Positions 50,217 to 63,640 are shown, counted from the stretch's first letter. The stretch: DNA of 64,000 nucleotides from Theocolax elegans (GCA_026168455.1 CM047426.1:32671058-32735057), one strand, 5' to 3'. Notes: a model not told the origin generated them from the sequence alone. Numbers and translations are program-made.

Positions 50217-51786
50217 TAATATTATGTATATTTGTAAAAATAAATTGTATGTTAAAAAGTTGTATATAAATGACTGAACTATTACATATTAGTTATATTA
50301 TTTATATTTACTTTTAAGTATTATATTAATTCTAACAATCAATTTTTTCTTTTGCTTTACTTTTATAATGTATTTTTCAGAAGATACAGATTTTATCGTT
50401 TTACATTTTTAATTATAAAAGTCTAAATAATTCTAATAACAGTTTGTGCTGATATGAAGTCACATTTATATACTTTTTACTATCTACTTATAACAGTATT
50501 ATATTATTTTTGACATAGAAAAAAAATTGAAATAAATGTACTTACCCCAAATGTTGATATCATATAGATAATATAACTTTACATGTGTACATATGTGTAT
50601 TATATGTTCTTTAAACTATGTATATAAGATCTATTTATAGAAACTATGAAAGTATAATTATATACAAGAATATATAATGCAATTTTTTAATATAAAATCA
50701 TATGATAAATTTACTCAACAGGAGTACTTATAAATCTTATCTTCGAAAATATAATATATAATTACAATGTAATTTATTGATTTAACTATGATTAATTACA
50801 ATTATATTACATACCAATAATTATTAGCCTAGCTGGTAATATTGTAGTAACAAGGAAAAATATGTTATATAATTTTTTAGGACGCAACATGGATTTATCC
50901 TCTGTTGTCGTCCAAATATAAATTAATATTAATTAAATCAAATTTGAATACGGATAGCAAAGATTCAAATGGAGAAGTAGTAAGATTATAGTGTTAACAA
51001 ATTCATGATTTGACAATCATTGTAAATTCAATTATTTAAACTATTTATATTCACTTTAAGTAATTATTTAATTAAATTTCTTAAATGTATATATTTCTAT
51101 AGGATACAGTAGTAGAAGATTAATTAGTCAATACATTTTTCTATAAATTTTTGTCAATTTTTTATTACATTCACTATTTTATTTTTTCATTTTTTATTTC
51201 ATTTTATATATCATTCGTTATAGTAAAATATAGTAAATTAATAAAATTTAAATATCTAATAAAAAAAAACTATATACATGTCCGTATGCAACAATGTTAA
51301 ATAAATTGTTTATATGAATAAGAAAGGTATAGCTTGAAGAGGATGGAGAAGATTCATCGAAACGTTGCCAATTCTAACAATATTGTGTTAGTTTATCAAC
51401 ATCGACATCAACATCCCGACTTTTATACTATTTGCATGCACTAATATTGTAATGTTAATATAGTAAAAATACTGTTATATTATATGTTTTTAAAGTTGAT
51501 TTAAATAAAATAAATAGCTTTATCAATGTAGATGAATATAAAAAATTGACTTAATAGATAGTTAATATGCATTCTCTTATGCTTATCAGTAAAAACATTT
51601 GTAATACGTAACAGTTTTGATGTATTGCAACATACTTTTCAGGTACACTTGAATAGCGATCAGACAACAAGAATATTTTTTCAAGTACTATACTGATAAA
51701 ACACAATTATAAAGTGTTTGAAAGACAATAAAATTTAAAAAACTTATTGTCCAAGTACAAAAAACTGTTGCATCTTACTAATTCTA
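50217..51786. other. AT-rich intergenic sequence
   Basis: TRAPPC2L 3' flank (AATAAA at 50239-50244), then AT-rich sequence without a recognisable gene. It contains the hammerhead-like motif at 51332-51370. Confidence 0.4.
51332..51370 (+). mobile_element. Second retroelement remnant with hammerhead-like fold
   Basis: CTTGAAGA is followed by a small hairpin (GATG at 51342-51345 pairing CATC at 51355-51358) and GAAACGTTGCC. Apart from one extra T (CTTGAAGA rather than CTGAAGA) the order matches a hammerhead core, and it parallels the motif at 35789. Probably the end of an old Penelope-like or similar retroelement. Only the core is clear. Confidence 0.45.
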
Positions 51787-52454
51787 ACAAGGAGAGTATC
51801 CCAGGTCCGGATCACGGATCTTGTCCTAACTCTAGGATAAGTTTTGTTATATAAAAATATGAAGAAAGCCAGAGTTATAGACCCTAACGCTCGATATTAC
51901 GGAAGTTATACACTGTTAATGCTATTTTAAAAAAAAAAGAACCTTTAATTCAAATGCTTATAACTTTTAAACAATATAGTATCCGCCCTCAAATATAAAT
52001 TCATTTAAAAGCTGAGATAAAATAGATACAGTTTAAAAAAAAATAAGCTCAAATCCGTTGCAATGGAGCAAAGTTGTAGCAGAAATAAAAATTTGTAGAA
52101 ATTTAGCTTAACAAATCACAGTGCTTAATTTTCGTCAAAATTTCTACAAATTTTTATTTCTGCTACAACTTTGCTCCATTGCAACGGATTTGAGCTTATT
52201 TTTTTTAAACTGTATCTATTTTATCTCAGCTTTTAAATGATTTTATATTTGAGGGCTGATAGTTTATTGTTTAAAAGTTATAAGCATTTGAAGTAAAGGT
52301 TCTTTTTTTTAAAAAATAGCATTAACAGTGTATAACTTCCGTAATATCGAGCGTTAGGGTCTATAACTCTGGCTTTCTTCATATTTTTATATAACAAAAC
52401 TTATCCTAGAGTTAGGACAAGATCCGTGATCCGGACCTGGGATACTCTCCTTGT
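51787..52454. mobile_element. 668-bp near-perfect hairpin element, ACAAGGAGA ends
   Basis: ACAAGGAGAGTATCCCAGG at 51787 is mirrored by CCTGGGATACTCTCCTTGT ending at 52454. The two arms of about 320 bp are almost perfectly complementary up to the centre near 52120. There is no open frame. It shares inner blocks with the element at 4349-4832 and, more distantly, with 53039-53736. High arm identity marks it as the youngest member here. Confidence 0.9.
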
Positions 52455-53038
52455 AAGTTAAAATTTTGAGCTTATCCTAAATTCTGAAGGGCATTTTTAA
52501 AACGTTTTAAACGGCTATGCGCAATCAACATTTTGCACAGAAATGTAAAATAAAAGAATTTAATTTTCTTACAATTATCAAAATACGAATTACGGAAAGC
52601 GTGAAATGTAGAGTCTTATTTTAACTTATAAGTTTATTTTCCATTACTTAGAGTCCAATTTTATTAAAAACTCATCGACTTTTAATTTCTTATTCTTTTT
52701 AAATTATTGTACTTATATACAGTAGTTATTTAAATAAAAATAAATAGATTAAGTTATGATAACTTTGTACAATACACTATAGTATAATTTGAAATTTTTT
52801 TATACATTTAATCAATTTTTTAATCTGAATCCTAAAGGTAATTAATTACCTTAGTATGGAAATGCCATAAGTCATAAGAATAACATTCAAATTTATATCT
52901 TAAGCTATACTTATATAAAAAATGTAAAATAAAAACAGAGTGCGAACTGTAAAATGTGGTAGCAGCATCCCATATTGAGATAACGAAACTATACTATACA
53001 CACTTTGATTTACATTGATTTATTTAATTTCATTTATT
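52455..53038. other. AT-rich spacer between two hairpin elements
   Basis: No gene or clear repeat recognised. Confidence 0.4.
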
Positions 53039-53736
53039 AGGAGAAGCTATGGCCTTCGGATGACAGATCTTAACCAAACTCTAAGATATGTTTTATAAAA
53101 TTTGAGGAAATCTAGATTTTTAGACACTAACACGTTAATTTATCCAAGTTATGGCTAGCTAAAGCCAATTTTATAAAAAAATTGTTAGTTTGATTGCTTG
53201 TAACTTGGAAACAAATGAAGATAGATATACTCAATCCAAAATTTAAAATAAACCTGAGATTAAATAAATGTGATTTAAAAAAAAGAAGCTTGAATTGGTT
53301 AATTTGGAGCTCACTTATAAAGAAAATAAGAAATTAATGAAATTTAGCCCAAAACGTCAATACATTTTTACTACTAAATTTTAGTTAAAATTTCAGCAAT
53401 TTCTTGTTTTCTCTATAACTTTAATCCAAATTATCCGATTTGAACTTCTTTTTTTGAAATCATATCTCCTTGACCTCATCTTTTGTCTAAAATATAGATT
53501 GAGTATATAACACATCTTTTTTCTAAAATATAGATTGAGTACATAACTTTATTCGTTTCCAAGTCATATACGTGATCAGAGTAGAAGTACTTTTTTACGA
53601 AATGGTTTAGTTACCCATAACTTAGGTAAATTAACGCATTAGGGTCTAAAAATCTGGCTTTCCACACACTTTTATATTACAGAACATATCCTAGAATATG
53701 GTTAAGATCCGTAAACCGAAGGCCGTGGCATCTCCT
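53039..53736. mobile_element. 698-bp hairpin element, AGGAGA ends
   Basis: AGGAGAAGCTATGGCCTTCGG at the left is mirrored by CCGAAGGCCGTGGCATCTCCT ending at 53736 (one mismatch zone). Arms align inward with moderate divergence. Inner blocks (AGATCTTAACC, AACTCTAAGATATGTTTTATA, GACACTAACACG) correspond to those of the elements at 51787 and 4349. No coding frame. Confidence 0.8.
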
Positions 53737-54276
53737 AGCTAGATGCCAACGTTTACCCATGAAAAATACCCTGCAGTGGCTATAAGTGCAACGAATTTTA
53801 ATATTTCAGAAGCTTAACTATTTAAAACGGTGTCACAATCGTTATATTATGATCGAAGTTATTTACCGATTGAAAGTACTCTATTTATAACAATTAATAT
53901 TTTACATTACAATTGAAATAAAATTACGAGAATATTGTCCAAGTTTCAAGGATAATTGTTACAGTAAGTAACAAAATTAACCGTTTTAATATTTTTAGTC
54001 GCCTTATACCGATGTTTAAACATTTTTTAAATAGTTAATCTAATTAACAATTACACAATCATATAACAAATTGTGTAGATGCCAATTGTAGAAGTTAAAA
54101 GTATTCAATAAAAGTATTCGAAGAATATTAATTTTTAATTTAATTATAAGGAGCTGAATGAAAACACGTAAAATTTAAACAAAAACTGAGAATTTAATTT
54201 GTTTAGCATATAGCTTTAATCACCGAATGAGACATTATGTACGCAGAAGAAAACCAAAACAAAGTGTATTTAGTTT

Positions 54277-54661
54277 AAGGAGATGTAAACCCACTAAAAC
54301 AGAATCACTATTTATTTTTTCTTAAGCGAACAGTATACTTTATCGAAAAAAACGCTCTGTAACGGTATTATATTTACATTAAAAATAGTCTTTGAATTTT
54401 TTCAAATTTTTTTATCAATAAATCAACAAGATTTTTGAGCAGCCGTGCAGCATTGTTTTTAGCTATATATTACCGACCAAAAAATGGTTATTTCTACATA
54501 ATTAATTTTAAATTAATTATTTTGAAACAATCGCTCTGTAACGGTATTCTATTTGCTTTCAACATTACCTGTAAATTTTTTCAGATTTTTAATTCCATTA
54601 GTTTTTTAAATTTTTGGGATTTTAGATGTAGGTTCCTGTAATTTGGGTATCACATCTCCTT
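54277..54661. mobile_element. Possible short AAGGAGAT-ended element with internal direct repeat
   Basis: AAGGAGATGT at 54277 faces ACATCTCCTT ending at 54661, but the arms lose similarity quickly. Inside, CGCTCTGTAACGGTATT occurs twice in the same direction (54351 and 54530), each followed by a similar TTTTTTCA-ATTTTT stretch. It could be a degraded relative of the hairpin family or a separate small element. Confidence 0.4.
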
Positions 54662-55764
54662 AAGTTACACAAGTTATGTATCAGAGTTTTTATTTATATT
54701 AGTTTTGTCACACATCAAAACGTACTTAATATAACCTACAATAACAATGCTAAATTTTTATTAAAATATTCCAGTACTGCTTTTTTCCGTAAATGCATGC
54801 ATGCATGACAAATATTTTATTATTCTAAAATATTTAAATACAAATATATTTATAAAATGCTTAAATAAATAAATACACTTGATATATATTTTATAGTTTA
54901 GTTAAATAATTATGTATTATCTTTCAAAAAGGGCAGATTAATAAATTTACCAGTGATATTAAATACTCTGAGTTGAATCATTTTGTCACGCATTAAATTA
55001 GCATTATGTATTTATTGCTAGTTATAAAAAAATGAAAAAATTGAAGATAATTGATAACGAAATTGAAAGTATAAAAATAATAAAAAATATATTGATAACT
55101 GGAATAAAATGATCAGTCAACAGGAAAATCATAGTGAACGGAGGAAAAGTTGCACCTCACGTGTAACACCTCAAGAAATTTTGTAGCGTAGTTTTGCTGA
55201 ATTTCCCCCTATTTCTTTTGTTTGTAGCATGATGCCGATATTAAGCGTAATTTACTGTTTAATTGTGTATTACAAACTATGTAACACGTTTCTTATAAAC
55301 GTTTTATGATTACCTAGAAATATAAAATCTTTGACGTTTTGTACGTCAAACAGGGAAAACGATGATTATTAAACCTTATCTTTTCTTGTGGTTTTAAAGC
55401 CATTAAAGTAAAAAGATCAGTGCAATTTATGAATGTCACACACAATTACCAACCATTATAATAAATTGTTAAATTATTTTTACACTGCATAGACACTTGA
55501 GTCGGTATTAGTCTATAAGGTTTGCTAAAATGAATTCATGTCCGATTGAGGTGCTTGGAAGTACTTAGGTTTTTCGAATGCATATTAACCTTTTAAATAT
55601 GAAAGTCGTGGGTACTTATGATTGTTAAACACGTATTATTTAATTGTCATTAAGAAACTGAATTCAATGAAAATTTTTTTAGGTTTTTAATTCGAAATAA
55701 ACGTGATTCTATTAGTTAAGAAGAAAAAAGTCTGTATAACTCCGCTAGAAATCTTTATCATATT
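54662..55764. other. AT-rich intergenic sequence
   Basis: No gene or clear repeat recognised. Confidence 0.4.
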
Positions 55765-58587
55765 TTCTGAAAATAATATGGCGAAATTCAAGATAAATTA
55801 CCAATTTTTGATGAGGTTTATGATGATAAATCGCGATAATATGATCATCATTCATGATATTAATACGTACACAGTTACAAATTATGATAAAATTAAATTG
55901 AAGTGAATAATATGAAAAGGATAACATCTGTTTAATTAATGTACTGAAATGCACTAAGGTAGACTAATAGAAAGATTATTTAGAATCAATATTAAGTTAA
56001 TCTTTACTAATCTGCCATAAACTGTAAAGATACACATTGCCCAATTCTTCTTTGGTTATGCCAATCCCTTCCTATGTTTTGTATTTGATGACCATTGTGC
56101 AGTTATTCTACTTTGTCAATTGCAAATTTATGAATTTCGATGATTTCAGCGATAATTTTTTTATTGTATTTCACTTTTAAATTCGTTATTGATAGTTATA
56201 AAAATCCATATAAATGATGACTTACGTTATAATATGTCTTTTTCTCTTTACCATAATACCACCAGTTTATAGTAAATTTATGATATTTCAATAATTATTT
56301 CTATGATCATAAAAAATCATCATAAAATAATAATTTGCCATTTTAGAATGATAAAATTTCTACCAAATATATGTTTTGAACAATCCATTGTTTCAGGGAA
56401 AATATTATTCAAACTTAAAAAAACGTGATTTGTCAATAATTTGACCGCTTATAGCTTAATGTTATCGTAATAGTATTTCCAACGCTATTATGAGGTTAAA
56501 AATACATACATATAGTAATTATACATATATTAACAAATCTTACATTGTGACCGACAGGTAATTAAAATAGATTAGGGTATTTTCAGTTCTGCGCACGCGA
56601 CTATATGTACGTGTGCGTATATGTGCGTGCATGCTTGTGCGTGTGTGCATATGTGCCGAGTTAATGTATAATTGCCAAAATATTTACAGTCGTTTTACAA
56701 TTTTTTCGAAACACTGTGTTGTACAAAAAAATTATACAGATCTCTTTTGTATAAAATGACTAATTAAATCATACAAAGTTATTATTTCCAAATCTAGGTT
56801 TAAAAAAGAATGATTTAAATTTCATTTGTTAATAATAGTCATAAATTCAAGATATGATGGTAAATTTAAGTAATTTAATAGACATTTATTTAATACACTT
56901 TTATTGGTTATAAATTTAATGAAGCGAACCTCAACTATATTAATTTAATAAATTAACGTAAAAATATTATAATTAATTAGAATAACATCTCTTTACGTTA
57001 TATTTAATAAATCTATTAGTATATGATAAAAAATATCTACAAGTAGGTTTAGTTCGGTGGGTGCAATTAAATTAAGATGATAATTTATGAAGCTATATAA
57101 TTATCAAAGGTATAATGAAGAAAGGGCTGTATTATAGTAAAAATTTAACATTTGAAGGTAAGCCATTAATTGGGCATTTGTTTGGTACTTTATAATACTT
57201 TATCATTTGTTGGCTTAAAAAATGTTACAGAATTTATTGTCGGATTTTTATTTGGGGGTTATATTAACAAGAATCTACGACACTAGTGCGGTTTTCCCGC
57301 TTTTATCAAACACTTTTAGTTCCTAAGATAACTAAGGATATAATCAATATAATAAGAGTAATCATAAGGAAACAACAAAGTTATTATTATCGATTTCCTC
57401 TTTTCTATCTTTTAATTAAGTTAGTTATTGAAACAATCTCTTGTGAAAAAATGCATTTAATACCCGTTTAAATAATTATGATCTACATAAGAATAACGCT
57501 CCTATTATTGTATCATTTCCAGAATTGTTTTACTTATATTTTTATAAAATACTTTATTTTTATAATTAATATTATATTTATATCAATTTGTCAATCTATT
57601 TGATTAATTAAATTAATTTATAAACTAAAAATACGAAATTATTATTTATTAAATTAAGTTGTTCGTTTGTATAAAAAGTGATTGGTTAAATTTACTATCA
57701 TCAAATTATATTCGCATAAAATACATGAACTAAAATAGTAAAAAGAATGGACTGATAGTAACACGAAGAAAAACGACAATAATGATTTTTAGTAAGGGAG
57801 GAAGGAGGGTAAAAAAGGAGGAATGGAAATTCATAGGGAGAGGAGATTGGGGTAAGTTAAAGAGTATAAATAGTTAGGATACTGGTTACGACAAAAAATA
57901 GGGATTACAACACACATTAAAAGAAATGGCAAACAAAGTAAAAAAGGAATTAACACAATAGTGGGGTTATTGGAAAAGAGGTAGGATTAATAATTTAAAG
58001 GACAGGCGGTATTTACTAGATTCGATAATCACGGCGGTTGCTTGTTATGGGGTAGAAATTTGGGGATGGGGAAAAAGATGGGACGTGAAATTGAAATCAT
58101 TCAAAGTAGATACGTAAAAATGGCAATGGGTTTAAATGCATATACGCCGCATATATTTGGAAAATGGAATCGGGAAGACACAGCTTTGAAATAGGTAACT
58201 GGAAAAGGGCTTTTAAACATTTAATAGCAATTAATGAGATGGGAGATGAAAGGTTAACAAAAATATGCTTAAAGGAAGAAATTAGAGGAATCACAAATGG
58301 TTACCCATCAGAATGGGGAAGAAAAGTTGTAAAATCCTTTTTTAACATAGGGGATGGAGAAGGGATAAAGGGTATAATAGGAGAAAATGAAAAACAAAGA
58401 TAAAGAAAAAAGGAGAAAAAGCAGTAGAGGTAAAGATAGAACAGGAATTGCAAGCAAATTGGAATAGAATAGATAAGTCGAGATACTGGGAAAAATATAA
58501 AAACTGGAAGATAGAAATAGGTAGAGAAAAATATTGGGATGATAAATCGTTAGAAGGTAAAATTAAAGAACAATGGGCGAGAATACG
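55765..58587 (+). repeat. Tandem duplication, unit 1 (about 2.82 kb)
   Basis: The unit begins TTCTGAAAATAATATGG and recurs at 58588. It consists of about 2 kb of AT-rich sequence, including a GT/GC-alternating patch at 56590-56660, followed by a non-LTR retrotransposon segment cut at GAATACGTT. The two units are collinear throughout, with mostly one-base differences. Confidence 0.9.
57735..58587 (+). mobile_element. Non-LTR retrotransposon fragment, copy 1 (RT C-terminal part)
   Basis: Translating with frame shifts gives the end of a LINE reverse transcriptase (the GLEVN-TKKTK block, then YLGYW) and the region after it (a TPHIY block; residues at 58164-58403 in one open frame). The copy lacks the 5' part of the element and stops at the duplication junction. 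Several one-base shifts and stops break it, so it is a dead copy. I cannot assign the clade without a search; a jockey/R1/CR1-like APE-type element is likely. Confidence 0.75.
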
Positions 58588-61428
58588 TTCTGAAAATAAT
58601 ATGGCGAAATTCAAGATAAATTACCAATTTTTGATGAGGTTTATGATGATAAATCGCGATAATATGATCATCATTCATGATATTAATACGTACACAGTTA
58701 CGAAATTATGATAAAATTAAATTGAAGTGAATAATATGAAAAGGATAACATCTGTTTAATTAATGTACTGAAATGCACTAAGGTAGACTAATAGAAAGAT
58801 TATTTAGAATCAATATTAAGTTAATCTTTACTAATCTGCCATAAACTGTAAAGATACACATTGCTCAATTCTTCTTTGGTTATGCCAATCCCTTCCTATG
58901 TCTTGTATTTGATGACCATTGTGCAGTTATTCTACTTTGTCAATTGCAAATTTATGAATTTCGATGATTTCAACGATAAGTTTTTTATTGTATTTCACTT
59001 TTAAATTCATTATTGATAGTTATAAAAATCCATATAAATGATGACTTACGTTATAATATGTCTTTTTCTCTTTACCATAATATACCATCCGTTTATAGTA
59101 AATTTATGATATTTCAATAATTATTTCTATGATCATAAAAAATCATCATAAAATAATAATTTGCCATTTTAGAATGATAAAATTTCTACCAAAGATATGT
59201 TTTGAACAATCCATTGTTTCAGGGAAAATATTATTCAAACTTAAAAAAACGTGATTTGTCAATAATTTGACCGCTTATAGCTTAATGTTATCGTAATAGT
59301 ATTTCAACGCTATTATATGAGGTTAAAAATACATACATATAGTAATTATACATATATTAACAAATCTTACATTGTGACCGACAGGTAATTAAAATAGATT
59401 AGGGTATTTTCAGTTCTGCGCACGCGACTATATGTACGTGTGCGTATATGTGCGTGCATGCTTGTGCGTGTGTGCATATGTGCCGAGTTAATGTATAATT
59501 GCCAAAATATTTACAGTCGTTTTACAATTTTTTCGAAACACTGTGTTGTACAAAAAAATTATACAGATCTCTTTTGTATAAAATGACTAATTAAATCATA
59601 CAAAGTTATTATTTCCAAATCTAGGTTTAAAAAAGAATGATTTAAATTTCAATTTGTTAATAATAGTCATAAATTCAAGATATGATGGTAAATTTAAGTA
59701 ATTTAATAGACTTATTGTAATACACTTTATTGGTTATAAATTTAATGAAGCGAACCTCAACTATCTTAATTTAATAAATTCAACGTAAAAATATTATAAT
59801 AATTAGAACAACAATCTCTTTCCGTTATATTTAATAAATCTATTAGTATATGATACAAAAATATCTACAAGTTAGGGTTTAGTTCGGTGGGTGCAATTAA
59901 ATTAAGATGATATTTATGAAGCTACATAATTATCAAAGGTATAATGAAGAAAGGGCTGTATTATAGTAAAATTTAACATTTGAAGGTAAAGCCATTAATT
60001 GGGCATTTGTTTGGTACTTATAATACTTTATCATTTGTTGGCTTAAAAAGTTACAGAATTTATTGTCGGATTTTATTTGGGGGTTATATTTCTTAACAAG
60101 AATCTACGACACTAGTGCGGTTTTCCCGCTTTTATCAAACACCTTTTAGTTCCTAAGATAACTAAGGATATAATCAATATAATAAGAGTATCATAAGGAA
60201 CAACAAAGTTATTATTATCGATTTCCTCTTTTCTATCTTTTTAATTAAGTTAGTTATTGAAACAATCTCTATTGTGAAAAAATGCATTTAATACCCGTTT
60301 AAATAATTATGCTCTACATAAGAATAACGCTCCTATTATTGTATCATTTCCAGAATTGTTTTACTTACTTGTGTATTATATATTTTTATAAAATACTTTA
60401 TTTTTATAATTAATATTATATTTATATCAATTTGTCAATCTATTTGATTAATTAAATTACATTTATAAACTAAAATACGAAAATTATTATTTATTAAATT
60501 AAGTTGTTCGTTGTATAAAAGTGATTGGTTAAATTTACTATCATCAAATTATATTCGCATAAAATACATGAACTAAAATAGTAAAAAGAATGGACTAGAA
60601 GTAAACACGAAGAAAACGAAAAATAATGATTTTTAGTAGAGGAGGAAGGAGGGGTAAAAAAGGAGGAATGGAAATTCATGGGAGAGGAGATTGGGGTAGT
60701 TAAAGAGTATAAATATTTAGGATACTGGTTTACGACAAAAAATAGGGATACAACACACATTTAAAAGAATGCAAACAAAGTAAAAAGGCAATTAACACAA
60801 TATGGGGTATTTGGAAAAGAGGGTAGGATTAATAATTTAAAGGACAGGCGTATTTACTAGATTCGATAATAAAGGCGGGTTGCTGTTATGGGGTAGAAAT
60901 TTGGGGAGGGAAAGATGGGAGGAAATTGAATCATTCAAAGTAGATACGTAAAAAATGGCAATGGGTTTAAATGCAAATACGCCGGCATATATTTGGAAAA
61001 ATGGAATCGGGAAGACACAGCTTTGAAATAGGTAACTGGAAAAGGGCTTTTTAAACATTTAATAGCAATTATGAGATGGGAGATGAAAGGTTACCAAAAA
61101 TATGCTTAAAGGAAGAAATTAGAGGAATCACAAATGGTTACCCATCAGAATGGGGAAGAAAAGTTGTAAAATCCTTTTTTAACATAGGGGGATGGAGAAG
61201 GGATAAAGGGTATAATAGGAGAAAATGATAAAACAAAGATAAAGAAAAAAGGAGAAAAAGCAGTAGAGGTAAAGATAGAACAGGAATTGCAAGCAAATTG
61301 GAATAGAATAGATAAGTCGAGATACTGGGAAAAATATAAAAACTGGAAGATAGAAAATAGGTAGAGAAAAATATTGGGTTGATAAATCGTAGAAGGTAAA
61401 ATTAAAGAACAATGGGCGAGAATACGTT
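58588..61428 (+). repeat. Tandem duplication, unit 2
   Basis: Second copy of the unit at 55765-58587, in direct orientation and directly adjacent. It includes the GT/GC-alternating patch at about 59410-59480. Differences from unit 1 are mainly single-base insertions or deletions in homopolymers. The junction at 58580-58595 joins the broken retrotransposon to the unit start. Confidence 0.9.
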
Positions 61429-61960
61429 GTGGAAATATAGGATTAGCAAGAAATAAAGGGTATACAGACCGTACATGTAGGTTATGTAAAAGGCGGACAG
61501 AGACGTTAGAGCATATATGGAATATGTAGAGAGGCCTAGAAGAAAAATAAAAAGGGAATGGATAGTGGAAGTAGACAAAAGAGGGCTATCAAAACAGGAG
61601 GGGTAATTTTCAGGAGAAATTAAAGGAAATATTAGAATAGGGCCGATAGAGAAATTGTAGATATAGCAAGATTCAAAAGGCAAGTAGATTAGAGAGAAAT
61701 GAAGGAAAGGTAGAATAGAATAGATAAGAAATAGGAATAAAAAAACATGCAAAACTCAAAGAACTGTTTAAGATAATAATTAGAGTAAGGAAAATGTAAA
61801 TATCAAATATATTGTTAAACATATTTATTATTATATTTATTACTTATGTATTATTAAATGTAAGAATTCGGAAACATTGTCGGGTTACAAATGTAAAAAG
61901 AAACTGTACGTTATCTATACATGGAAAATAAATAAACTAAACTATAAAAAAAAAAAAAAT
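60560..61960 (+). mobile_element. Non-LTR retrotransposon fragment, copy 2 with 3' end
   Basis: Same element as copy 1 but continuing past 61428 to its own 3' end: a Cys-rich segment (RTCRLCKRRTETLEHIW, the CxxC...H zinc-binding tail usual for APE-type LINEs), a stop-riddled tail and a 3' UTR ending in AATAAA-rich sequence and an A-tract at about 61946-61959. Many small frame breaks; non-functional. Confidence 0.8.
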
Positions 61961-63294
61961 ATAAAAAAACTAAACTACATGAACTAAAATAACTTGATAA
62001 ATTAAAAAAACTTTAAACTCTATAATATCCTAAAAAAAGTTATACTAATCAAAATACTTGACCAGCATCTATAAAAAATTATGTGTTTCATCCTGTTTCC
62101 GGTAAGATTTAATTGGTGATTATTATGATTACTTCTTGTCAGAAATGTATACGTGATTTATTCTGATAATAATCGTTTTCGATTTTAAACGGTCCCATTA
62201 ACGATTACGGATTTTGTTTTGAATCTTAAATGTTATCATAAAAAGGCATCGAATAGGAAATGGTCTTCGATATCTGATTAAACAAATCGGTGTAATTTGC
62301 AACGATGTATCATTTATGCTTATTACACGAAAAGGGATTGATAATTTTGATATTGTATCAATTCGAAACAATATTTCGTAAGAATTTAGATAATATTTGT
62401 AAATTATACTCAACAATACATTTATTGATTTTAGTTTTAAATTGTTTATTTTAATAATCACAATTTTATTAATGCTTTGAATAATATCAATATTTTTGAT
62501 AATAATAATTAATAAGTGAAACATTAATAATCTTATTTTGTTGATAACATAACGCGTTAAAATAAATTACAAAAAATTAACGTTATGTATACGAGCGTCA
62601 GCAATGTTACATAAAACATTACTGCTTATACATTGTGTATCATCGATAATTTGTGCAAGTATCAAAATTCGGTTATCATACAAATTATTTCTTAAATAAT
62701 ATATTAAAATATAATATTTACAATATTTTTTTTATTAATAACTCTATAAGTTTAAAGCTATATTTTTTATATAAAAAATAATTTAGTGTTGAATTATTAT
62801 CATTTCATAAATAGATTTATCAAACCCCCTATATATCGATTTAAGATTATTTGTGCATAAATAACTTTTGATATTTATATAAAAAATTATCTGTCTGATA
62901 TATAAATTTTTAATATTAAATTATATAAGTACGCATAAATTTATTGTTATGTATAGGTTTCAAATACACACACTAAATGTTACTCTAAGACTAAAATAAT
63001 ATCACTCGTGAAATTCTATGAAATATTTTGTTTATTTCATTATCTTCCATCCATTAGTGAATAATGAGTGTGTCCAGAAATCGATTAAACCATATTTTAA
63101 AATATCTGGCTTACAAAATTTTTGAAACAAATTTAATTTATGAAAATATTTTGAACTGGTCGAAAAATAATTGAACATTTTCCGTTTCTTCTATTTTAAA
63201 TTTTTCTTTGATTATTTTTTACTGTTAATAGAATATATTAAACATAAAAAGATTAAATAATAAATTATGTTAATATTGTACAATAATAATAATA

Positions 63295-63325
<31 letters not shown>

Positions 63326-63640
63326 CTGATATTTATAGTTTTTTTATAAGAGGAAGTAAAATATAATTTTTTTATAAATGCTTTAAGTACGATTAACTAA
63401 TAGTAATAGTCACTATTTTCATACACCTATTGTTGATGTTTCCTTGTATAATTATTTAAATTCCTTCGATATACAAAAACCGATTGGAAAATAATAAATC
63501 CTTGATAAATTATATTCTATATTGTGTAATATATAATTAGACAGGCTGAATCCCCCCAAGTAAACATGCACTCTTAATATTTGAACTGTATATTTTAAAA
63601 AAATCACGTGTTTAGAATCCTAATTTTTTGACACGTTTAA
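61961..63640. other. AT-rich sequence
   Basis: No gene recognised. An (ATA/TAA)n microsatellite lies at about 63281-63325. Open frames on the minus strand (for example 62198-62524) are low-complexity, rich in Ile/Asn/Lys. Confidence 0.45.

Noticed and set aside
58097..58614. Minus-strand frames across the retrotransposon copies
   Set aside because: Antisense shadows of the plus-strand LINE segment.
62198..62524. 108-codon minus-strand frame
   Set aside because: Ile/Asn/Lys-rich low-complexity translation of AT-rich DNA; no recognisable features.
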